From assembly GCA_013044305.1 (NCBI GenBank), contig JABEUT010000222.1:1-18009 (forward strand): a stretch of DNA of 18,009 nucleotides. The letters are read 5' to 3'. Source of the DNA: Bacteroidia bacterium (lineage in GTDB: Bacteria; Bacteroidota; Bacteroidia; JABEUT01). Of this stretch, positions 1 to 6,819 are shown in pieces; position 1 is the first letter of the stretch, and every line of letters starts with the position of its first letter. Made by a program: the position numbers and the translations under genes. The notes beneath the pieces are model-generated. The model searched no databases. It was not told the DNA's origin and worked only from the letters and a program-made list of their open reading frames with translations.

Positions 1-1041
1 GTATTCAGGTCGGATAAATCGCCTATACCGGCGCTGGAGTTAAAATCAATTATTCCGCAAAGCCTGTTGGACAGATATACCTCCCTGCGTTATTCATCGA
101 AAGAGATACCGTGCGGCGCCGAAATTAAAAACATTGACAGCATACTGCTCCATTCATGGATGGAGAGGCTTGTGGCGGAGCGCCTTGAAAGGAAAGGCGA
201 TGCCATAGCCCTGAAGCTTAATAATACCATAAACGACTGGGAGGAGGTATTTTACCATACCCTGCTCACCAGCCTCGGCAACCCTGTTAATTCTATGCCA
301 TTTGAATTGCTTGCCACCTTTGCTCCGGTGAAACTGATTTTGAAACACGGAAGGAACTTGATGGAAACGGAGGCCTTACTATTCGGGCAGGCCGGCATGC
401 TAAACGGAAACTTTACAGAGGATTATCCTCGCAAGCTTCAGAAGGAATACCTCTATCAGAAACACAAACTTAACCTGACGCCAATGGAAGGGGCCGAATG
501 GAAATTTGCGCGAATACGTCCATTTAATTTCCCCAGCTTACGTATTGCGCAGGCGGCAGCCATAATCCTGGGCAACGCACCCTTGTTCCGGAAAGTAATT
601 GAAGCGCGGGGTATAAACGACATTATTAAATTATTTTCCGCCACGCCATCGGAATACTGGCATACACATTACAGGTTCGTAACACCGGGCAAAACAAAGG
701 CTACAGGCCAACAGCCCAAAAAGCCAGAAAAGCCGGGCGAAAAAGGAAACGGTGTCATGGGCATATCTACCCTAAACATGCTTATAATAAATGCCGTGGT
801 GCCCATTCTGTTCATGTATGGCAAAAGCACCTTTAACGACGACTTGTGCCGGAAAGCCCTGAATCTGCTGCATGGCCTTAAGCCGGAAAAAAACAGCCTG
901 ACCGATGACTGGGAGCAGTTAGGGATAAAGGCGGCGGATGCATACGACTCGCAGGCATTGATTGAATTAAGAAAAAGCTTTTGCAATGAAAAGCGATGCG
1001 TGCATTGTGCAGTCGGGCATCAGGTAATGAAGAAGAGATGA
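1..1041 (+). CDS. DUF2851 family protein, 5'-truncated by the window edge
   Basis: The reading frame is open from base 1 to a TGA stop at 1039-1041, giving 346 visible residues. A TTG at 67 could serve as a start, but the residues upstream in the same frame (VFRSDKSPIPALELKSIIPQ) look like ordinary protein, so the true start lies outside the window. Full-length DUF2851 proteins are about 420 residues as I recall, so about 75-80 are missing. Family resemblance comes from the central FGQAGML segment, the WKFARIRPFNFPSLRIAQ region and the C-terminal cysteine cluster C-N-E-K-R-C-V-H-C about ten residues before the end, which suggests a metal or Fe-S ligand set. No enzymatic function is known for the family, which is common in Bacteroidota. 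It precedes thyA by 104 bases, and thyA has its own promoter-like element, so they need not be cotranscribed. The family call is fairly sure; the role is unknown. Confidence 0.85.
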   Translation, partial: VFRSDKSPIPALELKSIIPQSLLDRYTSLRYSSKEIPCGAEIKNIDSILLHSWMERLVAERLERKGDAIALKLNNTINDWEEVFYHTLLTSLGNPVNSMPFELLATFAPVKLILKHGRNLMETEALLFGQAGMLNGNFTEDYPRKLQKEYLYQKHKLNLTPMEGAEWKFARIRPFNFPSLRIAQAAAIILGNAPLFRKVIEARGINDIIKLFSATPSEYWHTHYRFVTPGKTKATGQQPKKPEKPGEKGNGVMGISTLNMLIINAVVPILFMYGKSTFNDDLCRKALNLLHGLKPEKNSLTDDWEQLGIKAADAYDSQALIELRKSFCNEKRCVHCAVGHQVMKKR

Positions 1042-1079
1042 ATTACCCGTTGCCGCCCTACCATGATTATAGGTATTAC

Positions 1080-1106
1080 GCAATAGCCGAATATTGCATA
1101 AATTTG
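1080..1106 (+). promoter_or_regulatory. Probable thyA promoter (-7 element) with an inverted repeat
   Basis: TAAATTTG at 1099-1106 matches the Bacteroidota -7 consensus TAnnTTTG exactly and lies 39 bases before the thyA start codon. No good -33 TTTG is present at the expected distance; TTAC at 1076-1079 is the nearest. Immediately upstream is a perfect 6-bp inverted repeat, GCAATA (1080-1085) and TATTGC (1092-1097), separated by 6 bases. It sits in the promoter spacer and could be an operator or simply chance. Confidence 0.5.
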
Positions 1107-1145
1107 AACCCTTAATCTTATCAGTGAACATAAAACTACAGTGAA

Positions 1146-1940
1146 GTGCAGGCCTACCTCGATCTATTGCAGCATATACTTAAAAACGGCGCCCGTAAAA
1201 CCGATCGTACGGGTACCGGCACTTTGAGCGTATTCGGCTACCAGATGCGATTTAATCTTGAAGACGGATTTCCGGCCCTTACCACAAAAAAGATACATCT
1301 GCGTTCCATTATTTACGAACTGCTATGGTTCCTGAAAGGCGAAACCAACGTAAAATTTTTGAAAGACAACGGGGTGACAATATGGAACGAGTGGGCCGAT
1401 GCCGATGGTAATCTTGGTCCGGTGTACGGCTACCAGTGGCGCAGCTGGCCAACTGCCGATGGCAGGCACATCGACCAGATCTCAAACCTTATACATCAGA
1501 TAAAAACCAATCCCGATTCGAGAAGGCTGATTGTTAGCGCCTGGAATGTTGGGGAGATTGAAAAGATGAAACTGCCTCCCTGTCATCTGCTCTTCCAGTT
1601 TTATGTATGCGACGGGAAACTTTCATGCCAGTTATACCAGCGCAGCGCCGACGTATTCCTCGGAGTGCCTTTCAACATTGCATCATACGCGCTTCTTACC
1701 ATGATGATTGCCCAAGCGTGCGGACTTAAGCCCGGCGACTTTGTTCATACTTTCGGCGACACGCACCTTTACCTGAACCATTTAGAGCAGGCCAACCTGC
1801 AGCTGACACGAACCCCGCGCCCACTGCCGAAGATGAAGATAAACGCCGGCGTTAAGGACATCTTCGGATACCAGTATTCCGATTTTCAACTGGAAGACTA
1901 CAACCCATATCCACACATAAAAGCCGATGTTGCAGTATAA
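1146..1940 (+). CDS. thyA: Thymidylate synthase (ThyA type)
   Basis: Cytoplasmic enzyme that methylates dUMP to dTMP with 5,10-methylenetetrahydrofolate, releasing dihydrofolate; the main de novo source of thymidine nucleotides. The 264-residue product has the same length as E. coli ThyA and aligns without gaps from recall. Visible motifs are DRTGTGT near residue 20 (phosphate-binding Arg), PPCH with the catalytic nucleophile Cys146, QRSADVFLG (Arg166 region), PFNIASYALL with the dUMP-contacting Asn, and the HLY triad near 207-209. The start is GTG at 1146, chosen because it gives an exact N-terminal match (MQAYLDLLQ against the E. coli MKQYLELMQ); there is no Shine-Dalgarno sequence, as is normal in this phylum. 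A -7 promoter element lies just upstream. folA follows after 66 bases, so the enzyme making dihydrofolate is adjacent to the one reducing it. Confidence 0.98.
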   Translation: MQAYLDLLQHILKNGARKTDRTGTGTLSVFGYQMRFNLEDGFPALTTKKIHLRSIIYELLWFLKGETNVKFLKDNGVTIWNEWADADGNLGPVYGYQWRSWPTADGRHIDQISNLIHQIKTNPDSRRLIVSAWNVGEIEKMKLPPCHLLFQFYVCDGKLSCQLYQRSADVFLGVPFNIASYALLTMMIAQACGLKPGDFVHTFGDTHLYLNHLEQANLQLTRTPRPLPKMKINAGVKDIFGYQYSDFQLEDYNPYPHIKADVAV

Positions 1941-1963
1941 TTGGCTTATTAATCGGATGAACG

Positions 1964-1980
1964 GCCTGCAAGCCGCAGGC
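1964..1980 (+). other. Small hairpin between thyA and folA
   Basis: GCCTGC (1964-1969) and GCAGGC (1975-1980) form a perfect 6-bp GC-rich stem with a 5-base loop, located 26 bases before the folA start. No T-run follows, so it is not a standard intrinsic terminator. It may be an attenuator, an mRNA-processing or stabilising structure, or fortuitous. Confidence 0.35.
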
Positions 1981-2006
1981 TCCCTAACCTCCTCAAAAAA
2001 TTAACC

Positions 2007-2507
2007 ATGATCATTTCACTGGTTGCGGCAGCCGACAAGAATAATGTGATAGGCATGAATAATGCCCTGCCCTGGAAATTACCGGCCGATATGAAGTTTT
2101 TTAAAAACCTCACCATGGGTCATGCGGTAATTATGGGACGTAAAACTTTCGAGTCAATGGGATGTAAACCTTTAAGCGGAAGAACCAACGTAGTTATTAC
2201 CCGCAACAAATCATTCCATACGGAACCAAATATCTTGTTTTTTTCAAACCTTAACGATGCTTTGAAAGCGTTGGTCTCGGAAAAAGAAATCTTTGTCATC
2301 GGAGGCGCCGAAATTTTTCGCGAAGCCATGCCTAAAGCCTCAATAATTTATTTAACAAGAATTAACTTTTCCTTCGAGGGCGATAGCTTCTTTCCTGAAA
2401 TTGTTGAGAATGAATGGATTGAAGTAGGGCGCACAAATCATGAACCGGATAAGGATAACGCATATCGCTATTCCTTTATTAAACTAACCAGAAAAAACGG
2501 AAAATAA
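2007..2507 (+). CDS. folA: Dihydrofolate reductase
   Basis: NADPH-dependent reduction of dihydrofolate to tetrahydrofolate in the cytoplasm, closing the cycle opened by thymidylate synthase; the target of trimethoprim. The 166-residue product has the usual chromosomal DHFR length (E. coli 159). Visible in order: an N-terminal MIISLVAAADKNNVIG strand and loop, LPWKLPADMKFFK with the substrate-binding acid Asp28 (equivalent to E. coli Asp27), the NADPH-binding GHAVIMGRKTFESMG, RTNVVITR, and the FVIGGAEIF glycine pair. The ATG at 2007 is the only sensible start, preceded by an A-rich stretch. It lies 66 bases after thyA on the same strand with no clear promoter of its own, so cotranscription with thyA is likely. 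The thyA-folA order is common across bacteria. Confidence 0.97.
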   Translation: MIISLVAAADKNNVIGMNNALPWKLPADMKFFKNLTMGHAVIMGRKTFESMGCKPLSGRTNVVITRNKSFHTEPNILFFSNLNDALKALVSEKEIFVIGGAEIFREAMPKASIIYLTRINFSFEGDSFFPEIVENEWIEVGRTNHEPDKDNAYRYSFIKLTRKNGK

Positions 2508-2533
2508 AAAGCATTCACATTTTTATTTTTACT

Positions 2534-2541
2534 TACCTTTG
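2534..2541 (+). promoter_or_regulatory. Probable promoter (-7 element) for the HU gene
   Basis: TACCTTTG (2534-2541), followed by C, matches the Bacteroidota -7 consensus TAnnTTTG. It lies 23 bases upstream of the HU start codon in an AT-rich stretch. A clear -33 TTTG about 19 bases further upstream is not visible. The position, just after folA ends and before a short A/T-rich leader without a Shine-Dalgarno sequence, is what a strong housekeeping promoter of this phylum looks like. Confidence 0.6.
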
Positions 2542-2564
2542 CATAAAATATAATCATCACCAAT

Positions 2565-2849
2565 ATGACAAAGGCAGAAATTGTAAAGGAAATATCCCGT
2601 GAAACCGGGATTGAAAGAAGCAACGTAGAAAAAACGATTGAAGCGTTTATGAGTACGGTTAAAAATCATTTAATTAAAAACGAAAGTGTTTCATTAAGAG
2701 GATTTGGAAATTTTATTCTGAAAAGAAGGGCCGCTAAAATAGCCAGAAACATTTCTAAGAACACTTCCATTCATTTACCCGCCCACTATATACCTGCTTA
2801 CAAGCCGTCGAAGAAATTTGCGGAAAAGGTAAAAAAGTCGGTAAAGTAA
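2565..2849 (+). CDS. HU family DNA-binding protein
   Basis: Small basic nucleoid protein of 94 residues, the normal HU/IHF size (90-100), expected to act as a dimer that bends and compacts DNA. Visible features: an N-terminal helical pair (MTKAEIVKEISRETGIERSN...), the conserved turn GFGNF at residues 46-50, a basic arm region (KRRAAKIARNISKNTSIHLP) and the C-terminal AYKPSKKFAEKVKK helix. The arm has the RNISKNTSI form I associate with Bacteroidota members rather than the RNPQTG of E. coli HU. The sequence cannot tell HU from IHF, so no gene symbol is given. It is preceded by a -7 element and followed after 15 bases by the TPR gene, so it probably starts an operon running through TPR and the mS38-like gene, perhaps into RNase G. 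Confidence 0.95.
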   Translation: MTKAEIVKEISRETGIERSNVEKTIEAFMSTVKNHLIKNESVSLRGFGNFILKRRAAKIARNISKNTSIHLPAHYIPAYKPSKKFAEKVKKSVK

Positions 2850-2864
2850 AACCAAAGCCTGTCC

Positions 2865-3719
2865 ATGACCTCCTTAGGTAAGTGGCAGTGGCTTACAATT
2901 GCAGGTGGCGCCATATTGATGGCGTCACTTTTTTTTGTAAACCGCAAAAGCCCCGACAAACCAACGCAGATGCCCGCAGCGGCAAGGGATTCCGCCTCCT
3001 CGCGGCTTAATTTCGATTCCCTGATAACACAGGCCGAATCACAACTTACGGGCTGGGCCAAAACCAAAATCGCCTCGTACAATAAAGCCCTGCCTGCCGC
3101 CGGCACCGCTGTACAGGCGCAACTCTACGATTCCATAGCAAAGGTTTACGACAGCCTTGGCCTTCAGCTGCAGGCCGATTATTACCTCGAAAAAAGCGCC
3201 GCTTTATTAAAATCAGCCTCTACCTGGACCAGGGCAGGCGAAGGATATTTCGATATAGCACTCCTTATGAATCCAGCCGTAAAGGGCGTGGTGTTGCAGA
3301 GGGCGCTCAACTGCTTTACGCAGGCATTGTCAGTCGATTCCGCCTCTCCCGATGCCAAGGTGGGTATGGGGCAGTGTATTGTTGAAAGCGGACAAGATCC
3401 CATGAAGGGAATAGGGATTATACAAGGCGTTTTGCAAAAGGATTCCAATAATTTTAAAGCACAGCTTGCATTAGGAGAGTTTTCAATGGAGAGCGGACAA
3501 TATCCCAAAGCCATTGGCAGGTTCAGCAAAATTCTGAAGCTGTCGCCTGCTTACATTAAGGCCTATCTCTACCTTGCCGAAGCATACGAAAGAACAGGCG
3601 ATAAAAAGACCGCTGTTGCCTGTCTCAAAAAATATAGTACTTTTGCCACCGATACCTCTTTGAAAAGACAGGTTGAAGAATATATTGCCAAATTTGAATC
3701 GGAATCTAACAAACAATAA
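2865..3719 (+). CDS. Membrane-anchored tetratricopeptide repeat (TPR) protein
   Basis: A 284-residue protein with one N-terminal hydrophobic segment (about residues 9-26, WLTIAGGAILMASLFFV) that would anchor it in the inner membrane, with the rest probably periplasmic; a Pro/Ala/Ser-rich linker follows. The C-terminal half contains TPR-like helical pairs, clearest in about residues 190-265 (NNFKAQLALGEFSMESGQYPKAI and AYIKAYLYLAEAYERTGDKKTA), with weaker units before them. TPR units bind other proteins and no enzymatic motif is visible. It lies 15 bases after the HU gene and 21 bases before the mS38-like gene, so it is very likely cotranscribed with both. The specific role is unknown, and the link to nucleoid, ribosome or RNA decay is only by position. 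The ATG at 2865 places the basic residue before the membrane segment, which supports it. Confidence 0.85.
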   Translation: MTSLGKWQWLTIAGGAILMASLFFVNRKSPDKPTQMPAAARDSASSRLNFDSLITQAESQLTGWAKTKIASYNKALPAAGTAVQAQLYDSIAKVYDSLGLQLQADYYLEKSAALLKSASTWTRAGEGYFDIALLMNPAVKGVVLQRALNCFTQALSVDSASPDAKVGMGQCIVESGQDPMKGIGIIQGVLQKDSNNFKAQLALGEFSMESGQYPKAIGRFSKILKLSPAYIKAYLYLAEAYERTGDKKTAVACLKKYSTFATDTSLKRQVEEYIAKFESESNKQ

Positions 3720-3740
3720 AATTTTAAACTTTTAAGAATT

Positions 3741-3836
3741 ATGCCCTGCGGAAAAAAAAGAAAGCGCCATAAAATGGCTACCCATAAACGTAAAAAACGC
3801 CTTAGAAAGAACAGGCATAAGAAACGCCTTAGGTAG
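3741..3836 (+). CDS. 31-residue mS38-like (AURKAIP1/COX24 domain) protein, putative ribosomal protein
   Basis: ATG at 3741 to TAG at 3834-3836 encodes MPCGKKRKRHKMATHKRKKR followed by LRKNRHKKRLR: 31 residues, of which about two thirds are Lys, Arg or His. The pattern G-K-K-R-x-R-H-K-M-x-x-H-K-x-R-K-R-x-R-K matches the AURKAIP1/COX24 C-terminal domain, found in the mitochondrial small-subunit protein mS38 and, as I recall, in very short proteins of Bacteroidota. Family knowledge suggests rRNA binding in the small ribosomal subunit; a role here is inferred. It begins 21 bases after the TPR gene with an A/T-rich start region (TTTTAAGAATT) and no Shine-Dalgarno, and precedes RNase G. Standard minimum-length cutoffs would miss it. 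A random basic low-complexity frame is possible but the motif match makes this unlikely. Confidence 0.85.
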   Translation: MPCGKKRKRHKMATHKRKKRLRKNRHKKRLR

Positions 3837-4113
3837 TTCAATCATTATTTTGGTATGTTCCCTGATATGGGCGGTTGTAATCTCAATACTTAAACCGCTA
3901 ATTATAGTATACCGGGTAAGCCCATGAATTTAATAACACTTTTAATCAATTACGTCATTAAGTTGCGCACAGGTATGCAACGCGACTCTCATTCAGGAAA
4001 AGAGCCTGCGGACAGCCTTGCGTCATCCCCCATGCTATTTGGCAAGGTCGGCGGCACAATTGCCGGTAACGTGTCATTTCCTGAACTTTTAAAAATTTCA
4101 ACAGATACAAACT
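3837..4113 (+). other. Non-coding leader upstream of RNase G, with possible stem-loops
   Basis: These 277 bases contain no convincing gene. Three inverted repeats are visible: GCGGTT/AACCGC (3871-3876 and 3893-3898), GTTGC/GCAAC (3962-3966 and 3977-3981) and GGCAA/TTGCC (4041-4045 and 4060-4064). None is followed by a T-run, so they are not obvious terminators. No exact TAnnTTTG element was found. The stretch could be a long 5' untranslated region of the RNase G mRNA. An open frame from 3924 runs into the RNase G gene out of phase and looks spurious. Confidence 0.4.
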
Positions 4114-5676
4114 ATGAACAACGAATTAATTATCAACTCCACTTCAGGCGAAGTGGTAACCGCCGTATTGAGCGACAAGCGGCTTACGGAGCTGGTGCGC
4201 GAAAAGAACGACGCACAGTTTTCGGTCGGCGACATTTACCTTGGTAAAGTTTCCAAGATAGCCAGCAGCCTCAACGCGGCATTCATCAATGTCGGCTACC
4301 AAAAGGATGCCTTTCTTCATTATTATGATCTGGGCCCGCAGTTTGCCAGCCTGAACCAATACACGAAGGGTGTAATGACCGAGAAGGTAAAGCACGCCTC
4401 GCTCATGTATTTTAAAATGCTGCCCGATATACCAAAGAGCGGCAAAATGTCCGAAATGCTCCAGACCGGGCAGAATATACTGGTACAGATTGCCAAAGAA
4501 CCCATATCCTCAAAAGGGCCGCGTATAACCTCGCAGATTACCCTTGCCGGCCGTTTCCTCGTACTTATCCCATTCTCCGACAAAATTGCGGTATCGCAAA
4601 AAATAAGAACGGCCGAAGAAAGAGACCGCCTCAAAAAGCTTCTGGAAAGCATCAAGCCAAAAGGGTTTGGTGTAATAGTACGAACCGTGGCCGAAGATAA
4701 AAGCGTTGCCGAGATAGACGCCGACCTTAACGGACTGGTAAAAAAATGGGAAGAATGCTTTAATAACCTGAAAACCGCCCGTGCCCCGCAAAAGACCCTC
4801 GGTGAACTAGGCCGCACCTCCATTGTTATACGCGACCTGGTGAACACCTCCTTCAGCAGCATCTGGGTTGACGATCCTGAATTATGTACCGAAATAAAAG
4901 ACTACATGCATACCATAGCCCCCGAAAAGGAAGACATAGTAAAACAGTATAAAGGAAGCGCACCCATCTTCGATCATTTCGGTGTGGAAAAGCAGATTAA
5001 GGCCTCCTTCGGAAAAACAGTGAACATGCCCAGCGGGGCATACCTCATTATTGAGCATACCGAAGCCCTGCATGTAATAGATGTGAACAGCGGTACGCGG
5101 ATAAAATCTAAGAACGACCAGGAGACCAACGCCCTCGAGGTGAACCTCGACGCCGCATACGAAGTGGCACGGCAGCTGCGGCTGCGCGATCTGGGCGGTA
5201 TTATAGTGGTAGATTTTATTGACATGTACAATCAGGAGCACAGGAAAAGGCTGTATTCGAAACTGATGGAGCTGATGAAACCCGACAGGGCAAAACACCA
5301 TATTCTTCCTCCAAGCAAGTTCGGACTGGTTCAGATAACGCGCGAAAGGGTGCGCCCGCAAACCATTATCAACACCATGGAAAAATGCCCTGCCTGCGGA
5401 GGCAGCGGTGAAGTGGAATCGCCCCTTCTGCTCATTGACAAAATAGAAAACACGATACGGTATATTTTAAACCAGCAGAACGAAAAATCTATCACATTGC
5501 TGCTGCATCCATTTATTTATGCTTATCTGAACCAGGGTTTCCCATCGCTAAAGCTTAAATGGAAATACCGGTACAAACAAAAAATAAAGATCACCGCGCT
5601 CGATTCACTGCAGTTTCTGGAGTACAGGATACTAAATAAAAATGGAGAAGAAATAAACCTGTCTGATGGCAAATAG
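4114..5676 (+). CDS. rng: Ribonuclease G (RNase E/G family)
   Basis: Cytoplasmic Mg-dependent endoribonuclease of the RNase E/G family that cleaves single-stranded RNA in rRNA 5'-end maturation and mRNA decay. The product is 520 residues (E. coli RNase G 489) and lacks the long C-terminal scaffold of RNase E. In order: N-terminal strand, an S1-type RNA-binding domain from about residue 37 (VGDIYLGKVSKI, NAAFINVGYQKDAFL), the 5'-sensor/RNase H-like region, then the catalytic core with HVIDVNSG (Asp323) and VVDFIDM (Asp367), equivalent by spacing to E. coli RNase E Asp303 and Asp346. The Zn-link CPAC (Cys425, Cys428) within CPACGGSGEVE mediates dimerisation in the family. The ATG at 4114 follows an A-rich leader and gives the standard N-terminus. 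The MEMO-family gene begins inside its last codons (11-base overlap), suggesting translational coupling. Confidence 0.95.
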   Translation: MNNELIINSTSGEVVTAVLSDKRLTELVREKNDAQFSVGDIYLGKVSKIASSLNAAFINVGYQKDAFLHYYDLGPQFASLNQYTKGVMTEKVKHASLMYFKMLPDIPKSGKMSEMLQTGQNILVQIAKEPISSKGPRITSQITLAGRFLVLIPFSDKIAVSQKIRTAEERDRLKKLLESIKPKGFGVIVRTVAEDKSVAEIDADLNGLVKKWEECFNNLKTARAPQKTLGELGRTSIVIRDLVNTSFSSIWVDDPELCTEIKDYMHTIAPEKEDIVKQYKGSAPIFDHFGVEKQIKASFGKTVNMPSGAYLIIEHTEALHVIDVNSGTRIKSKNDQETNALEVNLDAAYEVARQLRLRDLGGIIVVDFIDMYNQEHRKRLYSKLMELMKPDRAKHHILPPSKFGLVQITRERVRPQTIINTMEKCPACGGSGEVESPLLLIDKIENTIRYILNQQNEKSITLLLHPFIYAYLNQGFPSLKLKWKYRYKQKIKITALDSLQFLEYRILNKNGEEINLSDGK

Positions 5677-6718
5677 CAAGACACTTGCACCACAAATGCG
5701 CCCGCTGATTGATAAAGTAGGGTTTCCGCACACAATGGAGCAAACAGAGGCCTTTATTGCCAGAGTTAAGGAATTAAGTGGCGACCAGTGGGAAGCGCGG
5801 CGCAATGCCTGCCACATAAAAGCCGATACAAGCTGGAAAGTCGCAATATGTCCGCATGATGATTATTCATATGTCGGTTATTTGTATCCCCTGGTATTGC
5901 AAAATCTGAAAAGCAAAACCGTATTTATATTCGGCGTGGCGCATAAAGCGGGGTTATTTAATTTATCCGACAATTTAATTTTCGACGACTTCGCCACATG
6001 GCACGGTATCAAAAACCCGGTACCGGTATCAGGCCTTCGCAAAGCATTGCTTGCCAAAATTCCCGAAACATCATACGAAGTTCATCAGCCCATGCAGCAG
6101 GCGGAACATTCAGTAGAAGCCATGCTGCCCATACTTCAATACTATAATAATGAGGCGGAGATAGTACCCATACTGGTACCGCCCATGCCCTTTGACAAAA
6201 TGACAAGAATTGCCGCAGAGTTGACGGAAGCTATAGCCGCCATAGCCTCGGAAAGGCACCTGAAATGGGGTGAAGATTTTTCAATGCTGATAACCACCGA
6301 TGCGGTACATTACGGCGACCAGGGATGGGGTAATAACAACCAATGCAAGCGCTTTGGGGTTGATAAGGAGGGTTATATGGAAACCGTTGAATTTGAAAAC
6401 CACCTGATAGACGATTGCCTTGCCGGAAGAATAGATGAAAGCCATTTACACGCCTTCTTTGATCAAACCGTGGACAGCGCCAACTACCAGCTGCATAAGT
6501 GGCCCTGGTGCGGCAGGTATTCCGTACCATTTGGTTTGCTCACCATGTATAAGCTCGCAAAAAAGATGAACCTGCCGGTTCCCGAAGGAAAACTGCTTGG
6601 CTATTCCACAAGCATAACTCACGACCCGGTTCCTGTGGCCGACCTGGGGGGTATGGGCGTTACTGCACCCGCCAACCTAAGGCATTGGGTGGGTTACGCC
6701 GCATTGGGATATGTTTGA
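5666..6718 (+). CDS. MEMO family protein (AmmeMemoRadiSam system protein B-like)
   Basis: A 350-residue soluble protein of the MEMO fold, related to non-haem-iron extradiol dioxygenases. The motifs are divergent but in the right order: CPHDDYSYVGYLYP (for the usual PHAGYxYSG) with His64, FGVAHK (for GPSHH) with His93, AEHSVEAMLPIL (for EHSxExxLPFL), TTDAVHYGD (for SSDxxHxG), and WPWCGRYSV with Cys282. His64, His93 and Cys282 correspond to the metal ligands His49, His81 and Cys244 of human MEMO1, so the site is probably intact. Bacterial members are often annotated together with an AMMECR1 protein and a radical SAM enzyme; neither is in this window, and no reaction is assigned here. It is longer than human MEMO1 (297). 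The ATG at 5666 lies inside the end of the RNase G gene; 6719-6819 after it holds no terminator I can see. The family call is good, the function unknown. Confidence 0.85.
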   Translation: MANSKTLAPQMRPLIDKVGFPHTMEQTEAFIARVKELSGDQWEARRNACHIKADTSWKVAICPHDDYSYVGYLYPLVLQNLKSKTVFIFGVAHKAGLFNLSDNLIFDDFATWHGIKNPVPVSGLRKALLAKIPETSYEVHQPMQQAEHSVEAMLPILQYYNNEAEIVPILVPPMPFDKMTRIAAELTEAIAAIASERHLKWGEDFSMLITTDAVHYGDQGWGNNNQCKRFGVDKEGYMETVEFENHLIDDCLAGRIDESHLHAFFDQTVDSANYQLHKWPWCGRYSVPFGLLTMYKLAKKMNLPVPEGKLLGYSTSITHDPVPVADLGGMGVTAPANLRHWVGYAALGYV

Positions 6719-6764
6719 TAATATGTAAATATATCTGTGTTATAATTCAGCAGCCGCCCGAAAT

Positions 6765-6805
6765 TAGTTTAATTTATAAACCATTAATTAAATAAACTAT
6801 ATTTG
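6765..6805 (+). promoter_or_regulatory. marR-efflux operon promoter with candidate MarR operator
   Basis: TATATTTG (6798-6805) is an exact Bacteroidota -7 match (TAnnTTTG) 15 bases before the marR start. Overlapping it is an AT-rich array of palindromes: outer arms TAGTTTA (6765-6771) and TAAACTA (6793-6799), and inner self-complementary TTTATAAA (6773-6780) and TTAATTAA (6784-6791). MarR dimers typically bind AT-rich palindromes overlapping the promoter of their own operon, so this is a plausible autoregulatory operator; binding itself is inference. Confidence 0.5.
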
Positions 6806-6819
6806 CGCCTCTTACCGGC

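Noticed and set aside
3924..4247. A 107-codon open frame upstream of and overlapping the RNase G gene
   Set aside because: Its second half runs out of phase through the RNase G start, its product has no recognisable domain and the C-terminal part is the arginine-rich type expected from a shifted frame of a real gene.
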